DNA of 64,000 nucleotides. It comes from Mesotaenium endlicherianum (taxonomy: Eukaryota > Streptophyta > Zygnematophyceae > Zygnematales > Mesotaeniaceae). The stretch lies in the NCBI GenBank assembly GCA_009602735.1, contig WELA01002374.1, positions 47,763 through 111,762 of the forward strand, written 5' to 3'. Below, piece by piece: positions 1-11,639 of the stretch. Within the stretch, counting starts at the first letter, position 1, and every line of letters starts with the position of its first letter. Both the position numbers and the translations under genes were made by a program. The notes under the pieces were generated by a model. That model was not told where the DNA came from. It did no database searches and saw nothing but the letters and a program-made list of their open reading frames with translations.

Positions 1-23
1 GGGGGGAGGGGGAGGGGGCTCAC

Positions 24-3000
24 GAGAGGGGGTCGGCAAGAACGGCACGCAGCGACGGCTCCAGCACCTCCTGCTTTGGCACAGCCGCCTGCTGAGCAGC
101 AACCCCGCCAATCGCAATACAAGGCACACACACACACACAGCACAGCACAGAACGAAGCACCGTTGTCGTTACCATCGTACTCCTCTCAACGGCAGCAAT
201 GCGGCCGATTGCAACCACACACAGCACAGTAGTGCATGCGTCGTCCTCAAGACCAGTGCCGCTTCACGGCTCTTCTCCCTCACTCACCCGTCCCGTCCTC
301 TCACAGCGCCCCTAGTGATGCACAGATGGGATGCTCGCACAACATGTCCTCCTGCAACCGACAGGGGGCTGCTTTTCCTGCGGCTGCTTCTCTCAGAAGC
401 AGCAGATCCATGCTCAAACTCTCCCTCTTACTCTTCCACCCCTCTTCCACCTCTCCTTCCGGGCCCCGCCCCATCCCCTGGAGCCTAATCCCCTCCCCCC
501 TCCCTCTCCACTCTTCTCGGCGAGAGACAAAGGGGAGGGGAGTCAACTCAAGTGGGGCCAGTTCTTCGCCTCTTGTCATTGCCACCAGGCCATGAGGGCA
601 AAATGGCCATCAAGTAACTTATTCGAAAAACACAGATGTCAAGAGAGAGAGAGAGTGAGAGAGGGAGGGAGAGACAGAGGGTGGACACACCCAGCTGATG
701 ATAAGAGAGAGTAAGAGGAGGGAGAGAGAAAGGAGACACACCCAGCCAAATTTGAGCCTGATGTGCCCTCCCCCCCCCCCACCCCCTTAGCCTCGGCCTC
801 AGTTTGGGCTGCCAGCGACGAGCGGAGCGGCAAAATCCAACTGCAATGTTTCTGTTCTGCCCGCTTCCCCCTCTCTCTTATGCCTGCTCCCCCCTCCCCC
901 CTCCCCTCCTCCTCTCCGCTTCACTTTGATACCACTCGTATTACTGACGATGGAGTTGACTACGTCTGCTGTGACTCAAGCGTCGCTGGGCAAGTTGCTT
1001 GGGCGTGCCTGTGTAAGTCGGAGATAGACTGGGAGCAAGTTGTTGTTTCACATTCAACCACGTGAGAGAAACAAGCGTGCCCGCGCGTGCACACGCACAC
1101 ACGTACACACGCGAACACACGCGCGTAAATGTTTGAGACAAATAACCCGTGATCTGTGACACCATGGGTGGGGTCCAGCTCGCAATGACAGAACCAGCCA
1201 GCTGATTCTCGCCATGCAGAGGTGGAGCAAACCCCACCCCCTGAATTAGGCCCTGGATATCCTTCCCTCTTCTCACTCAGCAGCAGAGCAGAAGCATAGC
1301 CAAGCAGGTTCTCCTGCTATGAAGCTCCCCTCTCCTCGCCTCTCCTCTCCTTCTATCTTGCACTAACCTCACGCTCCAACCTCGCCTCAAAATCTTCCCT
1401 CTTAGTTCTCCTCTCGCCCTCTCTTTCAGTGCCAACTCAGAGACAGGATCCTCCAGAAGGTGACACGTCGGCCGCACTCACCAGGGCCGCGTCGCTGGCC
1501 GCCCCCGTGGCGCCTGACGTCAGCTGCTGCTGCTGCGCTGAGGTGGCGGCGTCCTGCACATTCAGGGCGTCCATGAAGGACGCCACCTGGACGGCCTCCT
1601 GGAACGCGTCGGGCACCGAGTGGCCAGCAGAGGCGACGGCTGTGCAGTCCAGGACCGCCTGCGGCCGCGGCATCAGCCGGAATGCCAGCGAGCACCTGCA
1701 CACGCGCATGCAATCACGCAAACGAGCACGCTCATATCCAGTACCGCAACAGCGTATGCCCAAGAGACGCTAGGCACGCAAGCACATCCATATAACCACC
1801 CCCCCATCTGCCCCCCCAACACACACAAACATACATGCACACACACACGCAGGCACGCACGCACGTCTCCCAACGTTGCGTAAATCCTATCGTGTCCCCC
1901 ACCCATCTACCCGCACACACATACATACACCTGCAACATACTAGTGACCCCTTGACCAGCCAGGGAGGGAAACAATCCACGAACAGAAAAGACGAAAAAC
2001 GGCAGCAGCGCCAGCACCGTGCAATTGTAACAGTGACAAGCTGTGACTATTAACAGCTCCTGCGTGTGCGCGCACGCACGCACGCACACACACACACACA
2101 CACACAAGCACAGCACAGCACACCTGCTGCTGGAGCCAGGCATGTCCGACGAGGACGGAACCACGATCCTGTACGTGGACGGGCGGCGGAGGCCAGCTGT
2201 CGCCTGGTGGAGCGCGCGCCCCGTTAGCAGAATCAGATCTCCGGGACCGACCCCGTGGTCGGCAATGTACCACTTGCCCGTCGGATCGCACACCTGCACG
2301 CGCACGACGCATGCATGTACACTTGCATACGGAAATCAGATGCACGTTCGTTTCATAAACAATTCATACCAAAAGAAGGGAGGCTGTGAGCAGGGCAGGG
2401 GAAGAATGAAAAGATTCAAGGATATGGAAAATTTAATGTATAGACCAGGACACGCACATGAACTAGGCTACGAGGGGATAGTTACGTACTTGATGAGTAA
2501 GATAGGTAGATAAGAAATAAGCACATTGAATACATCGCGTGAGGATGAAAGAAAGAGATGTATTTGGCCCGAGGTGCACACACAGAATCCTGATGAGGAT
2601 GTCCGGAGAAGAACTGACCAAAACGTGGCCTTCATTAAAAAGAGCAACAGAACGCAACACCAATCGCGCAAAACAAGGAGGTGCCACGAGGGAATACATG
2701 AACAGAACGGGGAATACAAAGAGACAGTGCAGCAAACGACACACTCGCACACAGACACACTCACACACACACACACATCTGACGGCCGAATGCGTCAGAA
2801 ACCGCGGACACAGCTCAACCAAAAGGATGAGTCTGTAGCTTGTTAATTCTGTTAAAGTAAGATTAGGTCACTGAATGTGAACACACATACATTGACGGGC
2901 GGGGCATGCTGGGGGCAGTATATGCAATCCGCGACGCACAGATGATACGCGGCACAAACCACATACTCCTGAATACCACCCAACGTAATGAGAAGAGAGA

Positions 3001-6000
3001 GCGCCCACGTAGCTTGACAGAAAGCCGCACATGTCCACACACACGCACACACACATACACACGCACCTGAAGGCCAGGAGTATCGGCAGCCATGAGCATG
3101 AGCAGCCCCTTCTCCGTCTCAGACGAGGGGGGCGGCGTATCCTCCCCAGGAGGCCTCCTGGGGCCGGGTGGCGCGGTATGGTGGTGACAGGTGGCGGTCA
3201 GCACAGAGGAGGAAATCTCCCCTATGGGCAGCGGGTTGTCGTCAAGAAGGCCGTGGAAGGAGCTGCGTGCGGGAGAGCACACATCACACGCAAAATCACC
3301 ACCAGGTTACATAGTTGACTTATTGTCGTATTTTTTTAGTCATTTGTTCCCTCGGTTGTTATGTTATGCATGCCATTCAAGCAAATCTATATGCCGTGAA
3401 TTGAAGAATGTACGACAAAGAACAGGATCGGGGTTACTTGTGGTGTGCGATGGAAAGAAAAGTGGTGCATAAAAAAGAGAATGAAGTAAAAGATAGGAAA
3501 CAAAAGTCTGACAGTACAAATACCAAAGCAGAACACAACAAATAGAATCAGATGAAAAAAACAACAGATATTCAAAAAAAAACATTGGGCCGATAGAACT
3601 TGTAAAATAAAGAATTGACAAGCATTGTTTCTCTCTGGCGCAAGACATAGCCCATCCAGAGGGATCCTGGGACTCAACAGGCAGACAGCAGCATGGGCAG
3701 CAGGAAAACCGGCATCAAATCGACTCACTCGCCACGAAGTCTGAGGTGGCGGGCTGCTGCCCCCAGCGCCGCCCGCGAGGCCTTCCCCAGACAGCGGAAC
3801 ACCTCGGGCATGCATGGGGGTACCATGTCATGCTCGTCCTCGCTGTACACCCTGCAGCACATCCATCACATTCACCACATACCTCACACTCGTCACCTTC
3901 ATCACATCTGTCATATTCGTCACATCCATCACATCCATCACATCCATCACATTCGTCACATTCGTCACAGTTCTCACACTCTTCTCCATCCTCTCATTCC
4001 TCACACTCCTCAAATGCGATGTATCATATCCGCATCACCCGTGTTCATTTCCACAATTGTAACCTCCGATCCGTCACCTTGATGTCCAACATCCATACCA
4101 TATATGTTCATCCTCAATCGCTTGGACCAGCCCATGTCCACTTATAGATATCCATCACAACCCTTGCCAGAACATTCGATCCCATCCGTAGTGAGACACA
4201 CTGCTATTATCCTCAGAGTACACAATGAGGACATTTTTCACATTCATCATATATAACACAACATTCATATTAGTCGTCAGACTCTGCCTGCAGCGTAGAA
4301 GTCATGCTCATCTATTTTGTCCCTTTCAATACACATCACATGCAGTCAAAAATCAGCATCCTTGTTGTCATCATGATGTCATGATGGGGCAGCAAATGCG
4401 TCACAGATCAAGAACAGCATGGCGTCAGATAAAGCAGACATGTGTTTCGCGTACTTTCTTTAACATTGCCACAAAAGAAACGTGACCTGTTCTATGCATG
4501 ATGAGGAATATAAGATGTGTTATGTAAGAAACATGTGTTCGATTGTGTTTTGACAATAAAAGGAAGGTTCCACATAGTATTTTAGGCAAGCTCACGACGC
4601 CATAACAGACATCAAACATACACCAAGAGGCAAGCCATCAGGTCATGTGCCAGGCACATGCCAGGCACATGCCAGACATGTGAGATATGACCTTCATGCC
4701 TCCCTGTCATGTCATGGTTCACATCTTTGTCCTAATGACAACCCACCCATGACACGAAACGGACAATACTGACCAAGCACATATGCAATTGCCCTTGCAC
4801 AGGCATCAGACAGAGCCTAACGTGCATTCCACCATCCTCAAACCCTAACCTTGCGTCCCACGTCCCTCTAGTGACCTCAAAGCCAAACTGCTACTTCGTA
4901 TAGACTATGCACGTCAGGACGTGTGCACTGGACATGCACGATACATTTGAAGGGCAGCACAAAGGCAAAGCATACATGGGACAGCTATAGCAACTAACAA
5001 GGTCATTAACCCTGGTGATAGACTCTAGGAGGACCTCCAAGGGAGTTGACCTGCAAGAGTCGACTTTGAGGAGGTCAACCAACAACCAGGGGCTAATGCC
5101 TTGTTCTAGAATTTCCCAAACTGAGCCGTGAAAGGCAACCATACGATGGTTCAAAGGCTTGGGGCAACATGACACATCAGCAACCATCCCCATGCTTAAA
5201 AGCATCACAGCTAGGGGTTGACCTTAGTCAAATATTAAGTGGTTGACTCAAGGGGGTGACTCCCCACATGTCATCTTTCGTCAACACATCCCAACCCCCA
5301 CAATCTCCTTATCTATAAGCCCCCGTTCCCCTCCCCCTTTCCTTTCCCCCTCCTCCACCCCTTTCCCCTGCCCCTCCGCTAACCCCTCCCCCTGCCATTC
5401 TTCCTTTTCACCTCCTCATAGACACTCTGGTCCACAAGCTACTCATTAAGTGCCCTATCGGCTTCTTGACCTAACAAAGGACAAGCAGACAAGTTCAGGG
5501 GAGATGCCAGTCATAATGGACAGCCATATTAACATGACATTACCGTACTTATCCATTTCCTCGTGTACTTAAGTATCTTGACATTGATAAGCTAGCCGCA
5601 AAATCCATATGTAAGGTTCTTTAATTGACAACTTCATATAAGCTTAGACACGTACTCATGCATACACCCATGGCTCATTAACAACTAAAGAAGAAATTTC
5701 ACAACAAACTCACGTGAAAGGACTCAATGAAGTGTTGCAACCCATCAGAAACAAACTACCCCTTCAACAATGACCCACTGAACAAAATGGAGAGTGACTG
5801 ATATAAAGCAGCAAGCAGTTCAATTGTGATACATATATGAACAGCATGAGAAGTAGTAAAAGTACAGTCGTAGATTTTATGAGGATTCTCAGACCCCATA
5901 TGGTAGAGTGGGTGAAGGAAAGAACATTATAAGATGACGCCCTGCGGCTGTCAAGCAATAGGTTGCCGCTTATTGTGAGCCCTTCATGCTTTGGACTCCA

Positions 6001-6641
6001 AGTCACTCATAGTACAAATAGCCCCACATGAAACAGAATATTTGACGAAATCCTTACCTGCCAGCTCGATAGAAATACATCTCTTTTGATGGAGCAGCAT
6101 AGTAGCCACCTGACCGGGTCCAATCAACAGAACCTGTTGGCCCTCCTGCTCTACTTTTAAAATATAATCTGGCCGAGTCAAGAGCACAACGCACAAGAGC
6201 AGCATCTTCGGCGTCTAACTGTAAGATAGCCGCATTATAGCGAGCTAGAGACAGAGAGATGTTTTCAACAGCCCTTGTATATATGCCGGAGGCAGCCCCG
6301 TCTTCAGGAAGCAATTCTGATAACTTCACCCTTGCAAGACCTGCTGGACTAATAATCATATCTGCATAGGAAGTGGGCCCTGAGCTTTGTGGTGAAAGCA
6401 AATCAACTCCCGTTGTGGACTGAGAAGGGCACCTCGTGGCTATCATAGCATCTCCTGAACTACCTGACGTGACAGGAAAGGAAGATAGCCCGGACATTCG
6501 GTGTGACGAGCTATTAGTAGGCTTCAGGGCTTGAGCTATAACCTTTGTATGAGCTAAATTGAATGGACGAGACCCATGAGAAACACCCTGAGGATTAGGA
6601 GAAATTGCAGCCATGCCTTTCACGAAGTGATCAATATTCAT
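24..6641 (-). CDS. PUB62: PUB62-like U-box protein (partial, U-box exons off window)
   Basis: Exons on the minus strand: 6641-6058, 3851-3729, 3262-3067, 2293-2124, 1695-1482 and 88-24. Every junction has GT/AG ends and the phases agree throughout, giving 450 complete codons before the window edge. The product follows the plant U-box domain-containing protein 62 family as I remember it: a Ser-rich N-terminus, VKLSELLP (about residue 110), RYNAAI, the RAG/R junction at 194-195, MPEVFRCLGKA, RLRGDSFHGLLDD, EISSSVL, ETEKGLLMLM, VCDPTGKWYIAD, HQATAGLRRPSTYR, SLAFRLMP, GHSVPDAF, and EPSLRAVLADPL, which in the family comes just before the U-box. The central part looks like a 2-oxoglutarate/Fe(II) oxygenase fold without metal ligands (E284, E286, Y342). 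The expected role is that of an E3 ubiquitin ligase, but the U-box itself would lie left of base 1. The start was set at Met 6641; Met 6656 or the Met at MAAISPNP are alternatives. The family call is firm; the biochemical role is inferred. Confidence 0.85.
89..1481 (-). other. PUB62 intron 5, no further exon seen
   Basis: The stretch lies between the exon 5 donor (CTG|GTGAGTG) and the exon 6 acceptor (AGCAG|GCGG). It holds GA/CT-rich tracts (638-735), C-runs (770-785) and CA/GT repeats (1085-1125). Its short reading frames look like low-complexity noise. Confidence 0.7.
2071..2106. repeat. CA/GT microsatellite after exon 4 donor
   Basis: A CACG/CA repeat on the plus strand, which is GT-rich on the sense (minus) strand. 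It begins about 20 bases after the exon 4 donor of the PUB62-like gene. Similar tracts lie at 3030-3066, immediately after the exon 3 donor, and at 1810-1866 in the following intron. Confidence 0.85.
3852..6057 (-). other. PUB62 intron 1 (2.2 kb)
   Basis: This is the long first intron of the PUB62-like gene. It has a GTAAGG donor at 6057 and a GCAG acceptor at 3852, and AG|G across the splice makes Arg195. It holds a 9-bp minisatellite next to the acceptor (3856-3990), a short palindromic tandem (GGCACATGCC type, 4642-4680), and a pyrimidine-rich run at 5300-5410. I see no further exon in it. Confidence 0.75.
3856..3990. repeat. 9-bp minisatellite (CACATCCAT-type)
   Basis: Tandem imperfect copies of a 9-bp unit (CACATCCAT with CACATTCGT variants) lie directly upstream of the exon 2 acceptor of the PUB62-like gene, within intron 1. 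Looser copies continue to about 4010. Confidence 0.8.
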
Positions 6642-9590
6642 CCTTTTAACACACACTTACACCGACTACCAAATACTATGCCCTTCATTTTTTCTAGAGG
6701 TAAGCACCAACTCTTTAACTCAATCTAAGCATCAGTAAGATTGTATACATCACTTCGAAGGTCGAAGCATTCCGTCATCATGCCGCAACGCCTGAAACAA
6801 TGCTATCGATGTGCATGAGAACCATCTGCTGAAGGGACCACATAGATGGTAGAGGCCCGCCATGCCCATGAAGCCCAGAATTGAGTACCCCAAAATGTCT
6901 TGCCTCATGCCTACGGATCCCAACGGAAAATGGCGCAAAAAAGGCAGCCAGCAGCCCCTCCGCGATAGACTCGACAGCCACGATGAGCCGCCGCTTGCAA
7001 CGACGATGCTCTTTCACTCCCCGTCTGACAGCCTTTACGCTGTTCGATTTTGAAGAGAGCCTACATGAGCCGTCGATGCTGGCTCATGTGAAATAATAAG
7101 GATTGTGTGCAGAATGAACGTGTAAGGAACGCCCCTGAACATGAATGTGTTTATCTACGTATACCGTCCAGAGATCCTGGGCGTCAAGACAGCAAGTTGA
7201 AACAGGTGCTGGATGTCCTTATCCGTAGGATGTTGAAGGTTTTCGCTCTGCTGACGAGGAGTTCATGCCAGGTTATCATCAATTCTTGCCCAAACGCGCC
7301 CAATCTTTTCTATTCTTCCCGCTTCATCCCGCTCTTTGCTTTTCGTCATTTTAGCCAAATTCTGCCACATTACCGCCAACTTCCCCAACTCCCGCATGCA
7401 TATCCACCTCATGGTCTACCTGCGGCACACGCATCTCAATGCTTATTCCTCCGCGGTGGTTCACGGTCGCCGCTGGTTACCGCCTGCTTGAACGTTGTCA
7501 TGCTCCGGGGCTTGTAGTCCCTCCCGGTAAGTCCCGACTCCTGGGACGAAGGCTGTAATAGCATACATCAAATTTGCATCAGACATCTCGCGTTTGATGT
7601 TGCTCTAACTAGTTTGGTCGTGCGTATTCGTGTCGGACGCTGTTGAACTTTTCCTTTCCAACCATCCACCAGTCGTTGTCGCAACCTTATTAAAGGATAA
7701 AGAAAATAAAATAAGCCACTATAGATGTAAACCTTCACATGGGAGTAACACAATATTTGAACCTTCACATTGAACATTGGTATTGATAGCTCATGGCCCC
7801 CACTTCTAGCAGCCTACCTCCCTATCAGGTCACGTCAAATATTGTCTAATACTCTTTCATTCTACCCTTGATATCCAGCACATACTTGAAATTATCCTAA
7901 GCACTATGTGTTGAAAAATATTAAGTCGTAACACATCCCATCAAGTATGCTTACCGGCTCTTTTTCCAGGTGAAAGGTGCAAAATTGCCCAACTTGGCGT
8001 AGCTCGTAAACATCATCTTTTCCTTTCCAATAATCACACCAAAAATTATTGAGGTTTAGAGAAATGCCTTCATACTTGGCAATTATTAGCGTTGACAAAC
8101 TTCATTTTGAGAATGTGCAAGTGTCATAACAGCAAAACCTGCTCGATTGTTTTGACGCTAGTATTTTCTCCCAGCTTGGATGGGTGGGTATTGAAACGGA
8201 CCCACTCTGGAGCTTGGGCATTCCCATGCAAAATCCTCCCAATGTCCAGGACTGCTGGAAGTTGGCTATCAGGATAAGTAAACAATTGGTCAAAATACTC
8301 GAAAAGTCTTCTTTGGGGACTACCTTTTTTATGTCAAAAAGTCATCAAAGAAGTCCGAAAGCAAACTTTGCCTAGTCAATCAGAATGGTTCATCAATCTG
8401 GCGTGTAAAAGTGAATTGCGATTAAAGAATGTATCATTTACCCGTCCGTACCACATTATAAATGACTTTGCCTCTTAATGACCCCGTTTGGCAAAGTTGT
8501 GGTTCAAGTCGCGTGAGTTCACATTTAGAATTGGAATTTTTAGTAAAGTTCATAAATCCCCTGCCCATGGAGTAGGGATACAATTTTGATTTGAAGTATC
8601 TTACGACGCGCGTGGCAAAATATTGTTCGATTTGATTGTCAACATCACGCTGGTACCACACGTACTTGGTCGTGAAACCAAGTAAAAGTCGTGTTTAGTT
8701 TACAATACTACCAGATGATATCATTATTTCTGACACAATCTTTTCAAATGATGATTCCAAACAAATACAAGTACGTACAGAACTTCTGACTTGTTTCTTT
8801 TGGTGTTCTCAAAGTTGTACCATATATGTTTCACTCAATCACAATTAAGTACCAAGACAATCGTGCTATAAACTAGTCACCATCAAAGGTCTTGTGCACA
8901 ATACAACAATCAAGCGTGATGGGACTTCAAGTGTTTTGAAGGCACTAGTCAATTTCAAAACCATTAGAAATAAATTAAAATGATTGGGAAATTTTGACCA
9001 AATATGTCCTTTGATTTGTGGGGTCGTGCACCTAGAGATAAAAAGTTGGAAATGTCATAAATTTGATCTAGTTTCTCCAGCCTAGGGGGTTTGACGTGCA
9101 TCTTTCAACCATTTGCTAGTAAGCCCCTTGGAAATTCACAAACATTCATGCAGCGCAATTGAACCACTTTCAGAATGTTAGAAACTTTGATTGAGTGCCA
9201 CACTACTAGTCATCAACACTTTCGAATCTTCCTCTTTCTGGAACACGTCAACCGATCATGGCCAGAATGTTGCAACAATTCCCATCTGTAGAATTAAAAA
9301 AGTGTATAGTGCCTTTTTCATGATCATTTTGATGTAGAGTTTGTCAAATTTAAGCAAGCATCGAGAAAGTTATAAACTTTTAAATAATGATCAATTTTTG
9401 GGTCATGTATAACTGTTATTGATTCGCGGTGAGCACGACCGTCGAATTAAGGAGCAGCGTCGAACAGTCTGGGACGCTAAACTGAGTTTCAATCTTCATG
9501 TAAGTCGGCTCACGTAGAGTGCCGACCGGGTCAGATGACTTAAAGTAGCGCGCCCTAGTTAGATATTCATAACATTGTATGAAACGAATG
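6642..9590. other. Upstream spacer with unidentified coding-like scraps
   Basis: The sequence from 6.65 to 7.55 kb is the presumed upstream region of the PUB62-like gene. I see no clear promoter element. A 136-codon plus-strand frame at 7107-7517 looks like chance. Between about 7.9 and 8.66 kb the minus strand has several short peptide-like stretches of normal amino-acid balance (for example near 8190-8320, containing LFTYPDSQLP and EWVRFNTHPS). They suggest a decayed or spliced gene that I cannot identify. From 8.7 to 9.59 kb the DNA is AT-rich and I see nothing in it. Confidence 0.3.
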
Positions 9591-10283
9591 TGAAATGAAT
9601 CAACTTATCAATAAGCGATCAACAATTTAAAAAAAAAATATATATCAGCAAGTAATATTCATGGTAATTCTGGCTAACTTATTAATCAATAAAAGACCAC
9701 ACAGCGGAAGCAATACTCACAAGTCACATGCAAGTAACGAGCATTAATCATGCAGTCAGTAAATTCATACATAAGCAAGGTTGGTAAGCAATTCGTGTAA
9801 TAGCTTGCAACCTTGGATTCAGATATTCTCTTAGTGGTCTGTACAGAGAGTTGGCCTTGTTTCCAAATGGCGAACTTGAAGGCAATATGTACATGGAATG
9901 AGATTGCTGTTCAGCGGCAAGTGCGATGGCACCTCCTACCTGGGAGTTAACTATGTTGGTAAGACCTCGACTAACCAAATCCACAGCCATCTCCCATCAT
10001 CATGAAACGCCATCCGCCTAAGGCGTCATCTGGCCCTTCATCTAGATCACACCTAGATGCATTGCTAGGCACTTAGCTAGTACCAAATTAAGGTGGTCAA
10101 CTGGTTGTCAAAGAATGTGTCAATAAGCTAACCTCAGTTGACTTGAGCCTGCTGCTATTGGCTTAGTCATTATACTTAATATTATTAAAAGTCCATTATA
10201 ACTAAAATTTGCAAAAGTCTAATATACTCTATACTAACAAAGATCAGCAAACATTACTTATTAAATTATTACAATTAATTGGA

Positions 10284-10336
<53 letters not shown>

Positions 10337-10358
10337 ACCATTATGCTAATTCATTACA
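9591..10358 (-). repeat. Worn solo LTR of the element A family
   Basis: It is similar along its length to the LTRs at 26262-26981 and 41032-41750, beginning TGAAATGAAT and ending ATTCATTACA in plus orientation. The block around GTTAACTATGTTGGTAAG matches the same block in the other copies. It is more diverged than they are and carries a TA microsatellite (10287-10334). Neither a primer-binding site nor a polypurine tract adjoins it, so it looks like a solo LTR. I see no target duplication. Confidence 0.75.
10287..10334. repeat. TA dinucleotide microsatellite
   Basis: About 24 uninterrupted TA units within the worn solo LTR. They are absent from the two other LTR copies of the family, so the tract expanded after insertion. 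Confidence 0.9.
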
Positions 10359-10793
10359 ATTTGTGAATGTCAACACATTGCATTAGAGTAATCTGGCAGA
10401 TTTTCGTATTTTCAATCAAGAGGGAACAAATTCACCAATACTTTGACGTTTCTTTGCTGTGTGGTCCTCTCCTATGGAGGCGAGAGGTTGTCGTAAAAAA
10501 ATATGATGTAGGCACAATTTCTTTGTTATGGATTCAACTTTCACTTCTACAAATTTATACAGGTACGTAGTGATAAGGCTTTTCATTGTATTTCATTGTG
10601 AGTAACTTTTTGCTGTTTTGAGTGTTTGTTAAAACTTGCAAAGTTTTCTTATTGATATGCTGTTGCACTCTCAAGTGTTATTGCAATTAGTTTGGTTCAT
10701 CGTAGATTAGTATACCTCCATCACGGCATGCAATATTGGAGCAAGCTAGTTTGCATAATATAGTCGCAACCAACAGTTAGAGGAGGCAAGCAT

Positions 10794-11620
10794 GTTAAGC
10801 ACGATGAGAGCGTCAAGCGTGCACAATTGTTCAAAAGAAGAAGAAGTAAGCCTGCCCATATTGAGGCGCTGTTGGAGGAGTTTAAATGCGTCTATCCTGA
10901 GGAGCTACCTGCAAGATCAAGTTGGACCAGAGAACAAGCCACCAATGAGACCTACCTATTGAAAATTGTATGTGGGGTTGGATGAGTTGAAGAAGCAGCT
11001 GATAGACTTGATTTAATATGAATTATTTGACCAAACGAGTCTTTATTTACAACACCCGTAGAATTTATAAAGAAGAAGGACAAGACAATGAGGATGTGCG
11101 TCAACTACGGGTGCTCAACGAGATTATTATTAAGAACATGTACCCTCTTTCGCGAGTGGATGAGTTGATTGAGGCTTGTCGGGGCAAAGTATTTCCTGAA
11201 ATTTGAATTGAGAAAGGGCGAATTGCAGACGCAGACGTCCAAGAGCCTGCTCTGAGGACCGTTTTGGCTTATTTGAGTCCACGATCATGCCTTTTTTGAC
11301 AATGCGTTTGCAACATTTATGGAAGCCATAAAAAGTATCTTCACACCCTACTTGGACCAGATTGTGGTGGGGTTTCTGGACAACATTGGACCTATTTAAA
11401 CACCCTGGTAGACCAGGGTTTCAAAATTCCACAGGCCGGAAGAAATTTAATGCGTCACGTGTCAAAACATTGCGTGGAGGTGCATGGGAACCAAAAAGCA
11501 TGAACTTATGGTGTTCAATGAACGGCAAGTGCATCTGGAGGTTAATTTGAATCGACGAATTAAAAATGTCCAAATGGCTCTACGTTTCCATGACATTAAA
11601 ATCAAACAAGTGATGAAATA
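10794..11620 (+). mobile_element. Fossil Ty3/gypsy reverse-transcriptase region
   Basis: Scattered over three frames are the remains of a gypsy RT in the usual order: a YPEELPA-like start, a LDELKKQL-like helix, a KDGTMRMCVNY-like block, a KNMYPLSRVDELI block, and an AFATFMEAI / PYLDQIVV-like block near 11300-11380. It is heavily broken, with roughly ten or more breaks, so it is old. No LTR pair can be assigned to it. The family call rests on the order and spacing of the blocks. Confidence 0.6.
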
Positions 11621-11639
11621 AAGTCAACCGTTAATTTTT

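Noticed and set aside
1-1400. U-box domain of the PUB62-like gene inside the window
   Set aside because: Exon 6 (88-24) ends with a good donor just before the place where the family has its U-box, and no U-box-like stretch (SCGHSFG type) is found elsewhere in 1-1400; it must lie to the left.
3856-3990. Regularly spaced short repeats that might suggest a CRISPR array
   Set aside because: The unit is a 9-bp tandem with no unique spacers, within an intron of a nuclear gene.
7107-7517. 136-codon plus-strand frame
   Set aside because: No recognisable motif, unusual composition (Pro/Leu/Ser/His) and no splice or regulatory context; probably chance.
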